This document shows positions 11,640 to 24,399 of a DNA stretch of 64,000 nt, piece after piece; positions within the stretch are counted from its first letter, which is position 1, and the number at the start of each line of letters is the position of its first letter. Position numbers and translations under genes: made by a program. Under the pieces are notes generated by a model. The model was not told the DNA's origin and did no database searches. It saw only the letters and a program-made list of their open reading frames with translations. This DNA is from Excoecaria cochinchinensis (lineage: Eukaryota; Streptophyta; Magnoliopsida; Malpighiales; Euphorbiaceae), in assembly GCA_947683425.1 (NCBI GenBank), contig CANTUQ010000055.1, positions 2,964,001 to 3,028,000 of the forward strand, given 5' to 3'.

Positions 11640-12240
11640 AGACATTTTTTGCAAAGTTATGTGCACAAGAACATATACAAGAGATTGTGTGTGCATGTGT
11701 GAAATATATGCGCAAGGCTATATACAAGAAACACACGCAAAGAATTAGGTATGTGAATTATGTGTACACCACTACATATGCGTAGAATTATATGCGTGTG
11801 AAACATGTGCAAAGAACTATATGCGTTACATGTGTATAGGAATTATGTTCACAGAACATGTGCCTTATATGCATGACATGTACACGTGGAATATGAACAC
11901 GAAATGTGTGCAAAAATTGTGTATGCGAGATACATGTACATGCAATGGAATATGCACATTGGATGCATGCCAAAATTGCACATGCGAGATACATGTAAGG
12001 GATCATGCATATGAATGCATGTAGGGTATCGTCAAAGGTTATGCATGTATGAAGTTATGTACACGGGATGATATGTATGTGTGAAAATCGTGTGAAGTAT
12101 TGTGCAAGTATGCTTGAATGCATGTAGGGCACAATTTGTGCATGGAACGACATTCAAGGAAATATGCACAGATGTGAGATGCACATGAAAAGTTTTATGC
12201 GAATGTTTGCAAAATCTGTATGACACGAAATGCATGCAAG
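11640..12240 (+). repeat. Degenerate ATGTGYGAA/GCATG repeat field
   Basis: A dense series of ATGTGCA, GCATGTG, TATATGCG and ACATGTA variants without a fixed period. Open frames on both strands reflect this composition and are not supported as genes. Confidence 0.5.
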
Positions 12241-14671
12241 TGTGGATAGACTATATCCCAGGTGGTTAAGAGGTTTGTTCTGGGTACGGCTCGACTGCCT
12301 ATCCTATCTGATGCTCCTAAGAATCTAGGAAAGTGTCGTTTTGGCTTCGAAAGTCTAACCTAAAATCTTTCCAAAGACTATGCCCTCTGGTCATCGAGGA
12401 TGATCCTTTTGCCCCCTAAGACTCTGCTTTGCACCATTTGCTTAAAGGGAAGTTATTTGGGCACTTTCTCTCAAACACCGCCTTAATACTCCAACCAACA
12501 GTGGTCATTTATTAAAGATAGTGCGTCAGTTTTGGATTTTCACACTAGCTTTTCTTTGTGGGAAATGTGTCCTTTTCGAATTTTCACATATCCCTGTGCC
12601 TTGTTTTTGCTTGGAATAGACCCAACCCAATCTAGCAGCTTTTTTTTTTTGGACAAACTGCCTTTTTTTTTAGGTTTTCACCCCATCCTTTGTCCTAACT
12701 TTTGCTTAGAAAGCTAGTTACAGTTTTCATCTCTACCGACATTTTTTATTTTTATTTTTTACTTACCAGAAATACCCTAATTAAATTCTGTGAGATTTCT
12801 AGAGTCCACTTACAACCTTCTTCATCAAGCATGACCTTCTAGGAATTGAGAGGTGTTGCTTTCCATAGAGTACTTTTATCAACACAATGTTTTGGTAAGA
12901 ACATCATGGCGAAGACCATAGTAGAAGAAACATTGCCATACGAGGTGTTGTTATTACAACCTTGAAATAAAGTTTGCTTCAGCATGTGTCTCTATGCATG
13001 CCATAGGTTTCTCCTAACCCGTTAATTGTATGTTCATGGCTAGCTTATACATCCTGCCTGATATATATGCATCATGTAACAACAACAATCTTAATTAGAC
13101 AAGTAATGCAACAACATAGGTTTTATTCAATCTCAAAGGTGATGTCTTGCGTTCTTCAACTCTTGTTATCAATCAACCCTCTCAGGTTTTCTTGATTAAA
13201 TATTTCACTCAAACCTCTAATTTTTGCCTAAGGCACCTTTCATCAGTTTTCGCCCTAGCGGGGTGCCCAATTTTAGTAAGGTCACCTTTTTTTTTCAATT
13301 TTTGACCTGCGGGGCTTCTTCTTCTTTTTAATTTTATTTTTGTGGAACCCTCTTCAATCCTTTAGCATTGCTTGATTTCTTAAATCCTTTCCATTATTGC
13401 TGGCATGAATGGCAACCATTTCTATCAACTGCTTTTCCAGCACAAAGGATCTGACTTTAGCTTGTATAACCTGGAGCATTTGATCTGAGTTACTTGTATG
13501 CCTAGTTACCTTCTTTCCAACAATGGCTCTTGATCTAATTATAGAAGATTATGCCACACTTCCTTTTTGCAAATTTTACCAAGGTGATGAGCTCTCTTTC
13601 TAAGATTAACTGTAAGAGTTAACGTCTTGCTCATTTTTGCTCTGGATGGTTAAAGGTCAGTTGTTTTTTTTTCTTTTTTTGTGGTCCAATGGCCGGAAAT
13701 ATGCCCTAGTAGTATTGACCTAATTTGGGTTATGTGTGTGTGGTGGAATGCGTAGTTTGGACTTAATTGAAAAGAAGAAGAATAGTTAAGTGGCTAATTG
13801 GTAGTTATGCAAAACTAGGTTAAAGAGGGTTAGTGGTTGATTAATTAAAGAATAAAATAATGTTAATTAATGGTTAATTAGAAGTGAGTGGAGGCAGACT
13901 ATTATGGTGGATTTCCGTGTGGCATTCTAAGGGATTGCCACCTCCATCTTTGCATGCATATGTCTAGTGAATTGAGGGATGAACATTGAGTTGGGTCAGC
14001 TAGTTTTTTGTGTTTTCTTCTTCCTTCTACCATGAGAGTGACCTTGAGAGACTATAAGTAAGTTGTGTGTTAATTGCATAAGGGGATCAAGGATCGAGAG
14101 TTAAGAACTTAAGGTAAGTGATTAAGTAATTGATACTCTCATCTTCTACTCATTCTTCTTAGTTTTAAGTTGGTTTGGATGGGGTATTATTGGATTGAGC
14201 TTAAACCTATAAATTCGATGGTCTTGGCAGCTGAAGAATTGAAGAGAAATAAAGGAAAACCAGTAATCGGGGAGTCGAGTATTCAGCGAAACTAGGAGCT
14301 AAGGCGATGAGGTTTGTGAACAAACCCTAGTAGTGTAATTTGTGAGATTTGTGTTTGCTGAATAGAAATTAATATGAACTATGTGTGTATTTGGAATGGT
14401 GGTCATTGAGCATGAATTCTGTAAAAGTTAGGTTAAGAGATGAGCAATGTATTATGCCATGTGTTAAAGTTGCTAGAGAAAGTGTAAAATTGTGTATGTA
14501 TGAGAACGATTGTGATTTGTGCTATTAATGAATGCAAATGGAAAGAAAGAAATCCGACACGTGCTAAATTGTGTGTGTGTTGAATTGGTTAGTTGCTAAA
14601 AGGGAAAGATGAGTTTGAAGTCCTTGAAGTGAAATGAGAAATGAATGGTGTATTAGAGTGACTTTGCATAG

Positions 14672-15002
14672 GTCACGGTGACAACCAAAATGGTTGTGAC
14701 AGTGAGGTATGCTTATGTTCAATTCTGCCTAAGTGAATTTGGGTATGTCGCGGTGACAACCGAAATTTGTTGTGACCGTGAGGTACCCAATTGAACATTT
14801 TGTTTTGCAAGTTGAGTATATGTCACGGTGACAACCGAAATGGTTATGACCGTGGCATACCCCAAAGTTGCATTCTGCCGAGAGTTGGAATAGTTCACGG
14901 TGGCAACCAAATTGGTTGTGACCGTGACCTATCCTCAATTTACATTCTATTTTGGATTTCAACATGTCATGGTGGCAACCAAATTGGTTGTGACCATGAC
15001 CT
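14672..15002 (+). repeat. Five-unit palindrome array, LTR B 5' copy
   Basis: Five units of about 36 bp (TCACGGTGACAACC...GGTTGTGACCGTGA type) begin near 14672, 14747, 14822, 14895 and 14966, a period close to 74 bp. Spacers share 'ttctgcc' text. The unit centres vary (AAAA, GAAA, AAAT) while the arms mostly still pair. Confidence 0.9.
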
Positions 15003-15324
15003 ACCCTGTTTTGGCAATATAACCCTAATGTGTTTGGACTTTCAAATGGTAAGGCTTTAAGCTCAGATGAATGACATTATGTGTAAGCATTATGTGTGTA
15101 TTAAATGATGTATAATCGCACATGAGCATGATGAGTCTTGAACTTAATTAAGTAGGTACTTAATGACCATGAGTAAGTGAACTTGAGAAGCATAAAGTGT
15201 ATGCAAGTGATGTGGAAAATTTGATGTGCTAAAGTACATGTGTAAAAGAGAATGTGATCATGAATGATATATGTGTTATAAAGAATGATCAATGTGAAAT
15301 GGATAACATGACTAAATAACTTAA

Positions 15325-15578
15325 GCCTGCGAGCCAAGTAGCAGATAGTTAGGCATGCCTATAGAGTCAAAGTGTTGCAGCCCAATGCATTCAATGTGTC
15401 TGATTCCTTGGGAATCACAATACGAAAACAATGCGTATAATCCTTGCTGGATTCTATTACATGTGGAATGATATTATGTACCTGAGGGTACCAATGCGTA
15501 TATGAGATTTCAACGTGATATTAGTACCTCGGTGGTACCAATGCGAAATCCGTTATCCGCATCTTTGAATTGTAGGCA
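15325..15578 (+). other. Multi-hairpin LTR block, LTR B 5' copy
   Basis: Outer arms GCCTGC...(15325) and TATCCGC...TAGGC (to 15577). Inside are TAGGCATGCCTA (15350-15361), GATTCC/GGAATC (15402-15416), AATCC/GGATT (15439-15453), GTACC/GGTAC (15478-15491) and a second GTACC/GGTAC (15524-15538). Confidence 0.8.
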
Positions 15579-15798
15579 ATTTAAAAAATGGAAATGGCAA
15601 TTGAGCAATCATTATGTATGTTATAATCTGGAATTATGTGATTGTGTTGGATAATGTTTATGTGTAAGTATGTTAGAGGACTATGCTATGTTTATTATGA
15701 TACCTGAAGTTCAATGATAAGCTAAGCATGATCTTATGCATGTAGTAGGTGATGTTATTATTTGTATGATATGTTACTTGTTTTATAAGTGTTCCCCA

Positions 15799-15837
15799 CT
15801 AAGCGTTATCGCTTAGCACGGGTTACTATAATCCGTG
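15799..15837 (+). other. Twin hairpin motif, LTR B 5' copy
   Basis: CTAAGCGTTATCGCTTAG (15799-15816) followed by CACGG...CCGTG (15817-15837) and TAGGT. Confidence 0.85.
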
Positions 15838-16140
15838 TAGGTACGGACGAGAGAAGACCGAAGGACGTTCCCGCATAATAGCAGTCAATAATAGGAGTGC
15901 TACTGGTGTAGGTTTTGGGGGTTGATGCCATGGGAATTTTGTATAGTTATTGTGTATATAAGTATGTAAGGGAATGTAATAATATGATGGCTAAGTAAGT
16001 ATACTTATAGACTATATATGCATGCATATGGAGTGTATGATCTTAATGATTGATCCATAGATAATTGGCATGAAATGCATGATGACATGAATGTGAAGTG
16101 ACGAAATTTTATTGTACAGGTTTCAATAAGAGTTTGATAG

Positions 16141-17804
16141 TGTTAGTGGTTTTGCCCTAGGCCAAACATTTGGACCTTGATGTAATCATTACATTTTCAT
16201 TTATATAATGGTTTTCTTCACATTGATATTATTGGCATGTTACATTATTGTAATGTTTATGAATAACAATGTTATTCATGTTGTCCCTAGTCATTTATCA
16301 ATAAAGGGCATAAAGATAAATTAAGACTAGTATAGATTTGCATTGATAATCATAGGATGATTATATATGTTGATATAAATTAAATCTAAAGGTACTTGCT
16401 AGAGAACAAAGTATTGGATAGACCCACTATAAGATCACTTCATGGGATAGTGTCATAAGTGATCTTATAATAGATATGTTATTGAATCCTTTGACCTGAG
16501 GTCATCATAGTTTCCTACATAAGGATCATTATGTTTTGACATAATCAAACGTTATCTTTAATTGATAATTATAAAGTTTATGATCGGACATAATGAGAAT
16601 TATGCGGAGGAAAGTGAATAATCAAGATGGAATTTGTCCCTCTCTAATGAGAGAGATATCTATTGGGCCCCTCGATAAGTAGGACTGTAAAATGCATGGC
16701 CGTGCTCGAATGAATTGATAGTGTCATCAATATCATTTGAATTTATCAGTCTACTTAGTGATCGGGAAATTAAATGTTTGAACAATATAAGTTTGACATG
16801 TACCATGACTTATGTTCAAATAAGGTATCATGTGATAAAAGGATAATAACATGTTCTATTTACAGGTTAAAATCGGACTAACGATATTTATATTATTTGG
16901 GTAGTCATAATGTCTTGCTAGAGACCAATTATGACTTGTGGGATTATTATGGGATAAGGCCCACTGCCAACATAATATAAACCTATTGGGTCACACACCA
17001 AGACCAAAATGAACAATATGGATTTTATTGGGTTATTTCGAAATAATATATAAATATAGGTATTTATATATTTAATTTTGAAATTACTTATTTATTTATT
17101 TATGTACATATACATATATCTCTAATTTTGAATATGAGATAATAGTATGTATTAATATTTCTTATTATTTTGAATAAGAAATAAATAAATATATATATAT
17201 ATGAGGTAGATATCTCTTGTTTTGAATTAAGAGATAATATCCTTATTTATCTTTTCCTAAGAGAAAAAGGATTTGAAATATATATACATATATATATATA
17301 TAGATATATGTATGGGATATAGGTTAATAAAAGGTTATTAACTCTTATCAAAACTCAATTCCCGTTTTTCAAAAGGAATAAGAGTTTTAAAGTGGTTAAA
17401 ACATAGGATACCAACATTGGATACCCTAGCTAGCATAACTTCTTATTGAGAAGAAGAAAAGAAAAACTCTAGCTAATTTTCTGAAAAGAAAAAAAAAATA
17501 CAGCCACCATTGTTCTTCCTTGAGAAGGAAAGAAAATCGTAAAATCCATTCGCATCTAAAGGGAACTAGCAACCCTGCGACTTCGGTTCATTTTGTTCGT
17601 ACGTGTGGATACCAGTAGAGGACGTTCGTGTTAAAGGCAGCGTCTTCAGTTCGATTTAAAGGTGTTTAATTCAAATTCCCACACTGAAAAGGTTAGTAAA
17701 TCTTATCATTTTCTTTTGAATCAATCGAAATACATGGATCCTGTTTTTGGGTTTCGATTTGTTTCTGTTGCATTAATGTTGAATTAATCCGACGAAACCC
17801 AATA
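16141..17804 (+). mobile_element. Ty1/copia-like solo LTR inside LTR B
   Basis: Comparison with the B 3' LTR (33661-33760) shows an insertion absent there. It starts TGTTAGTGG and ends AACCCAATA, consistent with an original ...CCCAACA that suffered a C to T change. The TSD GATAG is at 16136-16140 and 17805-17809. The termini and the plus-strand sense suggest a Ty1/copia family; no internal region or second LTR remains, so this is a recombination-derived solo LTR. AT-rich (TATATA) tracts occur around 17180-17300. No gene inside. Confidence 0.85.
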
Positions 17805-17901
17805 GATAGTATGTATGTGTATGTTTTCTGTGTGTTGTATAGCCATTCCTGACTAGATTAGCTGAGCTAGTCTGACAGTTGGGAATGGGTGTCACAAGTT
17901 G

Positions 17902-17913
17902 TGGTATCAGAGC
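17902..17913 (+). other. Primer-binding site of element B
   Basis: TGGTATCAGAGC, complementary to the 3' end of plant initiator methionine tRNA, lies 5 bases after the 5' LTR end. This is the usual primer of plant Ty3/gypsy elements. Confidence 0.9.
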
Positions 17914-18008
17914 CTAGGTTAAGTCTTTTCTTGGAAATCGGGTAGATAGGATGTGTATAGTAATGTTGACCTAATGCGGACGTCCTTGTTTAATTTGTGT
18001 AGTTAATA

Positions 18009-19157
18009 ATGGATCCTGAACGCAATAGCAGAGAAGAAACTGTTCAAAACGTAAACCCCCGAGAAGTAGAAGTGACTGAGTCTGGTTAGTCTCGGCCAGT
18101 CAGTTTTGGGAATGAGACTCCAGTGGGTCCTATGGAAGCCCTGTTAAAAATGTCACAAGATATGACAAGGGTGATTGAACGTATAACTGCACCACAGGCA
18201 CCATTAGAATCCTTGAGGAAGCATGGGGCTGAAGAGTTCCATGGTACCAGTCTGGACGAATCTGAAAAGGCCGAGTATTGGTTAAAAAGGTACAGAGGGT
18301 TCTGGGAGAAATTAAGCGTCCACTGGACCAACAAGTGGAATGTGTGGTATCACTGCTTTAAGGTGCAGCATATGACTGGTGGAAGCTAGTTTTGCAGAAT
18401 CTAACGCTTCCTAATCCAATTACCTGGGAGTTTTTCGGAAGGAGTTCAAAAACAAGTTTGTGACTAAGGCTTATAAAGAGGCCAACTGGAAGCAGTTTCT
18501 GAATTTAAGACAGAGAACTATGACAGTGGCAGAGTATGAGAAAGAATTCTGCCATTTAAGCAAGTATGCACCAAAGGATGTTCTGACTACAGAATTTCGG
18601 TGTCAGCAGTTTGAAGAGGGTTAAATGAGGAAATCAAGGCATTATTGATTTCACTGACTACAGAACAGAATGTGAGTTACTACCAGATAGTTCAGGTGGC
18701 GATGAGAGCTGAGAGATCTTTGGGAGCTCAACGAGGTTCTCATGTGGGTAAAAGATCAAGAGATACTTTTATGGCACCACCTACAGAATCGGTGTTTACT
18801 TCTACAGCAAGGGGCTCGATTCGTGGGGCTCCTACAGTATCTGGTTCCGGAAGAGGAGCATCTGGCAATAGGAGTGAGGTGCATGAGTGTCCTCACTATG
18901 GTAAGAGGCACAGAGGTGAATGCTGGAAAGTGACGGGTGCTTATTTTAGATATGGAAGTACTGAACATTTTCTTGCTAATTGTCCAAAGTCGTATGATGC
19001 AACTAGAAATCAGCAGGAACAGAGCAGAGGTGGCTCTAATTTACCTCCAGTTAATAGAGGAAGAGGTAGAGAACGAGGCAAAGGTGGCCAGTCCAGAGGT
19101 GCAATTGATTCAGAGATGGTGGATAGGACTGGTGCAGCACCGATTCGAGCATAGGCA
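18009..19157 (+). pseudogene. gag region of element B, broken
   Basis: The frame opens with ATG at 18009 (MDPERNSREE...). There is an in-frame TAG at 18087-18089 and a frame loss near 18290, where relatives continue in another frame. A 169-residue stretch at 18645-19154 covers the C-terminal nucleocapsid. Two zinc-knuckle-like segments are visible (CPHYGKRHRGEC and YFRYGSTEHFLANC), but in each a conserved cysteine is replaced by tyrosine, so neither is intact. The final TAG sits where element D reads through into protease, so gag and pol were originally one frame. Role when intact: capsid and nucleocapsid of the virus-like particle. Confidence 0.85.
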
Positions 19158-22100
19158 ATGAAGGCACGGGAGGATCAGGATGCGCCTGAGTTGATAACAG
19201 GTATTTTTCTGCTTTATGACGTAGAAATGTTTGCACTTATTGATCCTGGTTCAACTCATTCATATGTGTGTGCTAAAAAGATATGTGAAAAGATGCCTAA
19301 AGCGGAATGTGTAAATTATGATATATGTGTATCTAGTCCTCTAGGGAATAATGTGAATGTGAATAAAGTGTATAGGGGTTGTGCATTAGAGGCTCAGGGT
19401 AGTGTGTTTTCAGTAGATTTAATTGAGTTACCGTTTGATTAATTTGATTTGATATTGGGAATGGATTGGTTGACTAAGCACAATACAGTGGTTAAGTGTA
19501 AAAGGAAGATCATGGTACTTAGTGATGATAAGGGTAATAAAGTAACGTTAAGAGGAGTTTGTACGAATCCTCTTGTGAATGTGGTTTCAGTAATGCAAGC
19601 ATATCGATGTTTGAGGAAGGGATGTGAAGCATACTTGGCATTGGTGCTAAACAGTAAGAGAGAACAGATGAAGATACAGGATATACCCGTGGTAAGAGAG
19701 TTTCCTGATGTGTTTATTGAGGAACTGAGTGGTGTGCCACCAATGAGAGAAGTTGAACTGTCTATTGATGTAATACCTAGAACTATGCCAGTGTCTAAAG
19801 CGCCTTACAGGATGGCTCCTACTGAGTTGAAGGAGTTGAAGACACAGTTGCAAGAATTATTAGACCGAGGGTTCATTAGGCCTAGTGTTTCCCCTTGGGG
19901 AGCACCGGTTCTATTCGTTAAAAAGAAAGATGGTACTATGAGGATGTGTATGACAGTAAAGAATTGGTATCCCCTACCTCGAATTGAGGACTTATTTGAT
20001 CAATTAAGAGGAGCATGTGTGTTCTCGAAAATTGATTTGCGTTCTGGGTATTATCGATTGCAAGTAAAGAAAGATGATATACCCAAAACTGCATTCAGGA
20101 CTCAATATGGACATTATGAATTTTTGGTAAAGCCATTCGGGCTGACTAATGCGCCTGCTGCTTTTATGGATTTGATGAATCGGGTGTTTAGACCTCATCT
20201 GGATCAATTTATGGTGGTGTTTATAGATAACATTCTGGTTTATTCAAAGAGTGAGAAGGAACATGAACAACACTTAAGAATTGTGCTTTAGACGTTGCGG
20301 GAACATCATCTGTATGCCAAATTGAGTAAATGCGAGTTCTGGTTGCGAGAGGTATCTTTTCTAGGTCACGTGATATCTTCTGAAGGTATTAAAGTGGATC
20401 AGGCTAAGATAGAAGCGATTGTGAATTGGAAGCCACCTAAGAATGTACAGGAGGTTCGCAGTTTCTTATGGTTGGCTGGATATTATAGGAGGTTTGTGAA
20501 AGGATTTTCAGTGATAGCTTCTCCATTGACAAGATTACTACGAAAGGGAGTTAAGTATGAGTGGTCAAAGAACTGTCAGCAAAGATTTGATCAGTTAAAG
20601 AGGATGTTAGTTTAAGCACCAATTCTTACACAGCCTATGTCTGGTAAAGAGTATATTTTGTACACTGATGCTTCCGGAATAGGATTGGGTTGTGTATTGA
20701 TGCAACATGGAAAAGTGGTAGCTTATGCATCAAGGCAGTTGACGCAGCATGAACAGAATTACCCAACCCACAATTTGGAACTGGCAGCAGTAGTGTTCGC
20801 TTTAAGATTTGGCGACATTACTTGTATAGTGAGAAGTATAGAATTTACACTGATCACAAGAGTCTGAAATATCTGCTTACTCAGAAAGAATTGAATCTGA
20901 GACAACGAAGATGGCTGGAGCTATTTAAAGATTATGATTGTATTGTTGATTATCACCCGGGAAAAGCTAATGTAGTGGTGGATGCATTGAGCCGAAAATT
21001 AGTCTCAGCATTACAGTTAAAGCAGATTAAGTGGAGATTGTTTGCGGATGGAGCTTTACTAGCAAAGTTGAAAGCGAGACCGGTCTTGAGAGATGAATTG
21101 TTAGCTGTACAAAGGAATGATGTGAGGTTACAATAGATTCAGCAGTCAGCCGATAAGGGTGACAAGACTGACTATTCAGTGAATGGGAATGGAGTGTTGC
21201 TATTCAAGAATAGAATGTGTGTGGCAAATGATAAAGAACTGAAGAGGAGATTGATGCATGAGGCTCACAATACTGTCTTCACTATGCACCCAGGCGGAAA
21301 CAAGATGTATCAGGATTTGAAATAGCTATATTGGTGGCCAGGTATGAAGAAAGACATAGTGGAATATGTGTCCAGGTGTTTGGTATGCCAGCAAGTTAAG
21401 GCAGAACATCAAGTTCCACAAGGAATGTTGAATCCACTTCCCATTCCACAATGGAAATGGGACAAGATCACAATGGATTTTGTTTCTGGATTGCCTTTGA
21501 CCTCGAGGCAGCAAGATGCAGTGTGGGTTATAGTGGATAGATTTTTGAAGTCAGCTCATTTTATACCGGTTTGAATGGATTACTCCATGGATCGGTTGGC
21601 AGAATTATATATGAGAGAGATTGTTCGACTGCATGGGGTACCCTTATCTATTGTCTCTGATAGGAATCCCAGGTTTACTTCTAAGTTTTTGAAAAGTCTG
21701 CAAGCTGCATTGGGTACGAAGTTGAACTTCAGTATGCTTTTCATCTGCAAACCGATGGACAATCAAAAAGAATTATTCAGATTCTGGAGGATTTGATGCG
21801 AGCATGTGTTTTGGATTTCTCCAAGAGTTGGGATAAGTATCTTCCACTTATGGAATTTGCTTATAACAACAGTTATCAGACTAGTATTGGCATGGCAACG
21901 TATGAAGTTTTGTATGGAAGGAAATGTCGCACACCAGTTTGTTTGATGGAATTGAGTGAGCATAGAATCATTGGGCTAGATTTGGTTCGCGATACGGAAG
22001 AGAAGGCAAGACTTATTCAACAAAGATTGAAGGTAGCTAGTGATAGGCAAAAGTCATACGCGAATCTAAAGTGAAGGGATATTGAATTTGTAGTAGGTGA

Positions 22101-22550
22101 CCAAGTGTTTCTGATGGTATCTCCTTGGAGAAAGGTACTGAGATTTGGCAAGAAAGGGAAGTTGAGCCCGAGGTTCATTGGGCCATATGAGGTACTAGAT
22201 AGAGTAGGTCCTGTAGCATATCGATTGGCATTGCCTTCGGCATTATCCAAGCCTCATGACGTGTTCCATGTATCGATGTTAAGAAGGTATAGATCGGATG
22301 AATCTCATGTGTTACCGATGCAAGAAGTGGAAGTTCAGCCGAACTTTTCATATGATGAGAAACCGAAAGCAATACTAGCAAAGGAAGTAAGGCAGATTCG
22401 GAATAAGCAAATACCGCTTGTGAAGGTGTTATAGAAGCATCATGGTGTAGAAGAGGCAACATAGGAGCCGGAAGCTGTTATGCGAGAGCAGCATCCCCAT
22501 CTATTTAACACAGGTATGAATTTTGAGGAAGAAATTCTTCAAGGAGGGGA
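19158..22550 (+). pseudogene. pol region of element B (PR-RT-RNase H-IN-chromodomain), broken
   Basis: Domains in order: aspartic protease (ALIDPGSTHSYV, about 19227-19262), RT (19700-20290, with the active-site motif altered to FIDN), RNase H (DASGIGLG near 20660), integrase zinc-binding region (HEAH...CLVC, about 21256-21390), integrase core ([17 protein letters not shown]) and a chromodomain-like end ([10 protein letters not shown]). In-frame stops include 19440, 20289, 20613, 21134, about 21323, 21572 and 22432, plus a frameshift near 20820 and a disrupted core around 21740. Most stops fall where element H has Gln, Arg or Trp. Non-functional. Confidence 0.9.
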
Positions 22551-22554
22551 GAGT

Positions 22555-23761
22555 TGTAATGGCCTGAAATATGCCCTAGTAGTATTGACCTAATTTGGGT
22601 TATGTGTGTGTGGTGGAATGTGTAGTTTGGACTTAATTGAAAAGAAGAAGAATAGTTAAGTGGCTAATTGGTAGTTATGCAAAACTAGGTTAATAAGGGT
22701 TAGTGGTTGATTAATTAAGTAAAGTAAGGATTAATTAAAGAATAAAATAATGTTAATTAATGGTTAATTAGAAGTGAGTGGAGGCAGATTATTATGGTGG
22801 ATTTTCGTGTGGCATTCTAAGGGATTGCCACCTCCATCTTTGCATGCATATGTCTAGTGAATTGAGGGATGAACATTGAGTTGGGTCAGCTAGTTTTCTG
22901 TGTTTTCTTCTTCCTTCTACTGTGAGAGTGACCTTGAGAGACTCTAAGTAAGTTGTGTGTTAATTGCATAAGGGGATCAAGGATTGTGAGTTAAGAACTA
23001 AAGGTAAGTGATTAAGTAATTGATACTCTCATCTTCTACTCATTCTTCTTGGTTTTAAGTTGGTTTGGATGGGGTATTGTTGGATTGAGCTTAAACCTGT
23101 AAATTGGATTGTCTAGGCAGCCGAAGAATTGAAGAGAGATAAAGGAAAAGCGGTAATCGGGGAGTCGAGTATTTAGCGAAACTAGGAGCTAAGGCGATGA
23201 GGTTTGGGAACAAACCCTAGTAGTGTAATTTGTGAGATTTGTGTTTGTTGAATAGAAATTAATATAAACTATGTATGTATTTGGAATGGTGGTCATTGAG
23301 CATGAATTATGTAAAAGTTAGGTTAAGAGATGAGCAATGTGTTATGCCATGTGTTAAAGTTGCTAGAGAAAGTGTAAAATTGTGTATGTATGAGAACGAT
23401 TGTGATTTATGCTATTAATGAATGCAAATGGCAAGAAGGAAATCATGTATGTGATAAATTGTGTGTGTGTTGAATTGGTTAGTTGCTAAAAGGGAAAAAT
23501 GAGTTTGAAGTCCTTGAAGTGAAATGAGAATTGAATGGTGTATTAGAGTGACTTTGCATAGGTCACAGTGACAACCAAAATGGTTGTGACCGTGAGGTAT
23601 GCTTGTATTCAATTCTGCCTAAGTGAATTTGGGTATGGGACGGTGACAACCGAAATTGGTTATGACCGTGAGGTACCCAATTTAACATTCTGTTTTGCAA
23701 GTTGAGTATATGTCACAGTGACAACCGAAATGGTTGTGACCGTGACATTCCCCAAAGTTGC
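22555..23761 (+). mobile_element. 3' LTR of element B, first part
   Basis: It starts TGTAATGGCC after the polypurine tract (AAGGAGGGGAGAGT, about 22540-22553). It aligns closely with the 5' LTR and runs into the array, where three palindrome units are present (about 23562, 23637 and 23712) before element C interrupts at 23762. Confidence 0.9.
23562..23746 (+). repeat. Palindrome array, LTR B 3' copy, first three units
   Basis: TCACGGTGACAACC-type units at about 23562, 23637 and 23712. The fourth and fifth units lie across the inserted element C, at about 32476 and 32549. Confidence 0.85.
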
Positions 23762-24399
23762 TGTCACACCCCAAATCGGGTTTAGACGGATTTGGCAAGC
23801 TAAGTCGGATAAGTGAAGGGTATTTCGGTAATTTGTACATGAGTGAATTTGATGATAAGGACTTAATTGTAAAGTGATTAATTAAATAAGTTAAGTGAGG
23901 GAAATTATTGGGTGTGCTTGTGGTGTAGGATTGTAGGGTGTTTGTGGTGGTTTAATCTAGTGAAGTGTGTGTATTGTACCCAAGGATGTAAAGTGTTTTT
24001 GAGTAATTATTTGGTGTGTGTTGTGTTTTGGTATCAAATATTTGAAAGCATTGATTTGAGGGATCATTTAGTGTGTGAGTGGTGTATGGTACATTGGAGC
24101 ATGAAAGTCAAAGTGGGTTTGTTGGGTCCAATGCTTGGTTGCCAAGTGGATTTGGTGGGTGATTGCATTAATGGCTTTTGTAGGGAATTGGAGAGAGAGA
24201 AGGCAGATTTTCTTTGGCTTCCCTTAGAAGCCATCAACTCTTGCCCTCTTTCCCCTCACTCCCACGTTCTCTCATCCCTCTCACATTTTCTTGCTTCTTC
24301 TTTCTTCATTTTCTGCACTTCTTCCTTTTCTTTCTTTTGGTTGGAGTTTGTACATGCTTAGAGGTGATTTTGATTGAGTTTTGGAGCTACATTAAAGAG

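Larger units (their letters stand above)
10280..13679 (-). mobile_element. Non-coding 3' region of Tat/Ogre-like element I
   Basis: About 3.4 kb upstream of LTR I in minus orientation, with no gag or pol domain recognised. It contains three tandem-repeat fields: a CATATGATTGTTGCC field (10430-10860), a field of CCTC/GAGG and CTCACTGAGAGG units (10880-11190), and a degenerate ATG/CATG-rich field (11640-12240). The remainder (12250-13679) is T-rich on the plus strand and holds nothing I can identify. A long untranslated region with tandem arrays between pol and the 3' LTR is characteristic of Tat-lineage elements. Element B is inserted at its right edge. Confidence 0.5.
13685..17896 (+). mobile_element. 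5' LTR of element B (interrupted)
   Basis: Its start aligns with the 3' copy at 22555, where TGTAATGG is intact; here the first bases are mutated to TCCAATGG. It ends GGGTGTCACA at 17896. It contains a donor-like AAGGTAAGTG (about 14112), an acceptor-like GATGAGGTTTG (about 14309), a five-unit palindrome array, the multi-hairpin block and the twin hairpin. A 1.66-kb solo LTR splits it at 16141. Confidence 0.9.

Noticed and set aside
14672..15002. Regularly spaced palindromic repeats that look like a CRISPR array
   Set aside because: Spacers share conserved text and are not unique; the arrays lie inside plant LTRs and there are no cas-like genes.
17902..17913. Possible tRNA gene from the initiator-Met match
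   Set aside because: Only the short complement of the tRNA 3' end is present next to an LTR; this is a primer-binding site.
23912..24361. 149-residue frame present in both C LTRs (also 28827-29276)
   Set aside because: Lies in the LTR upstream region; duplicated only because LTRs are identical by descent; no recognisable domain, composition like its non-coding neighbours.
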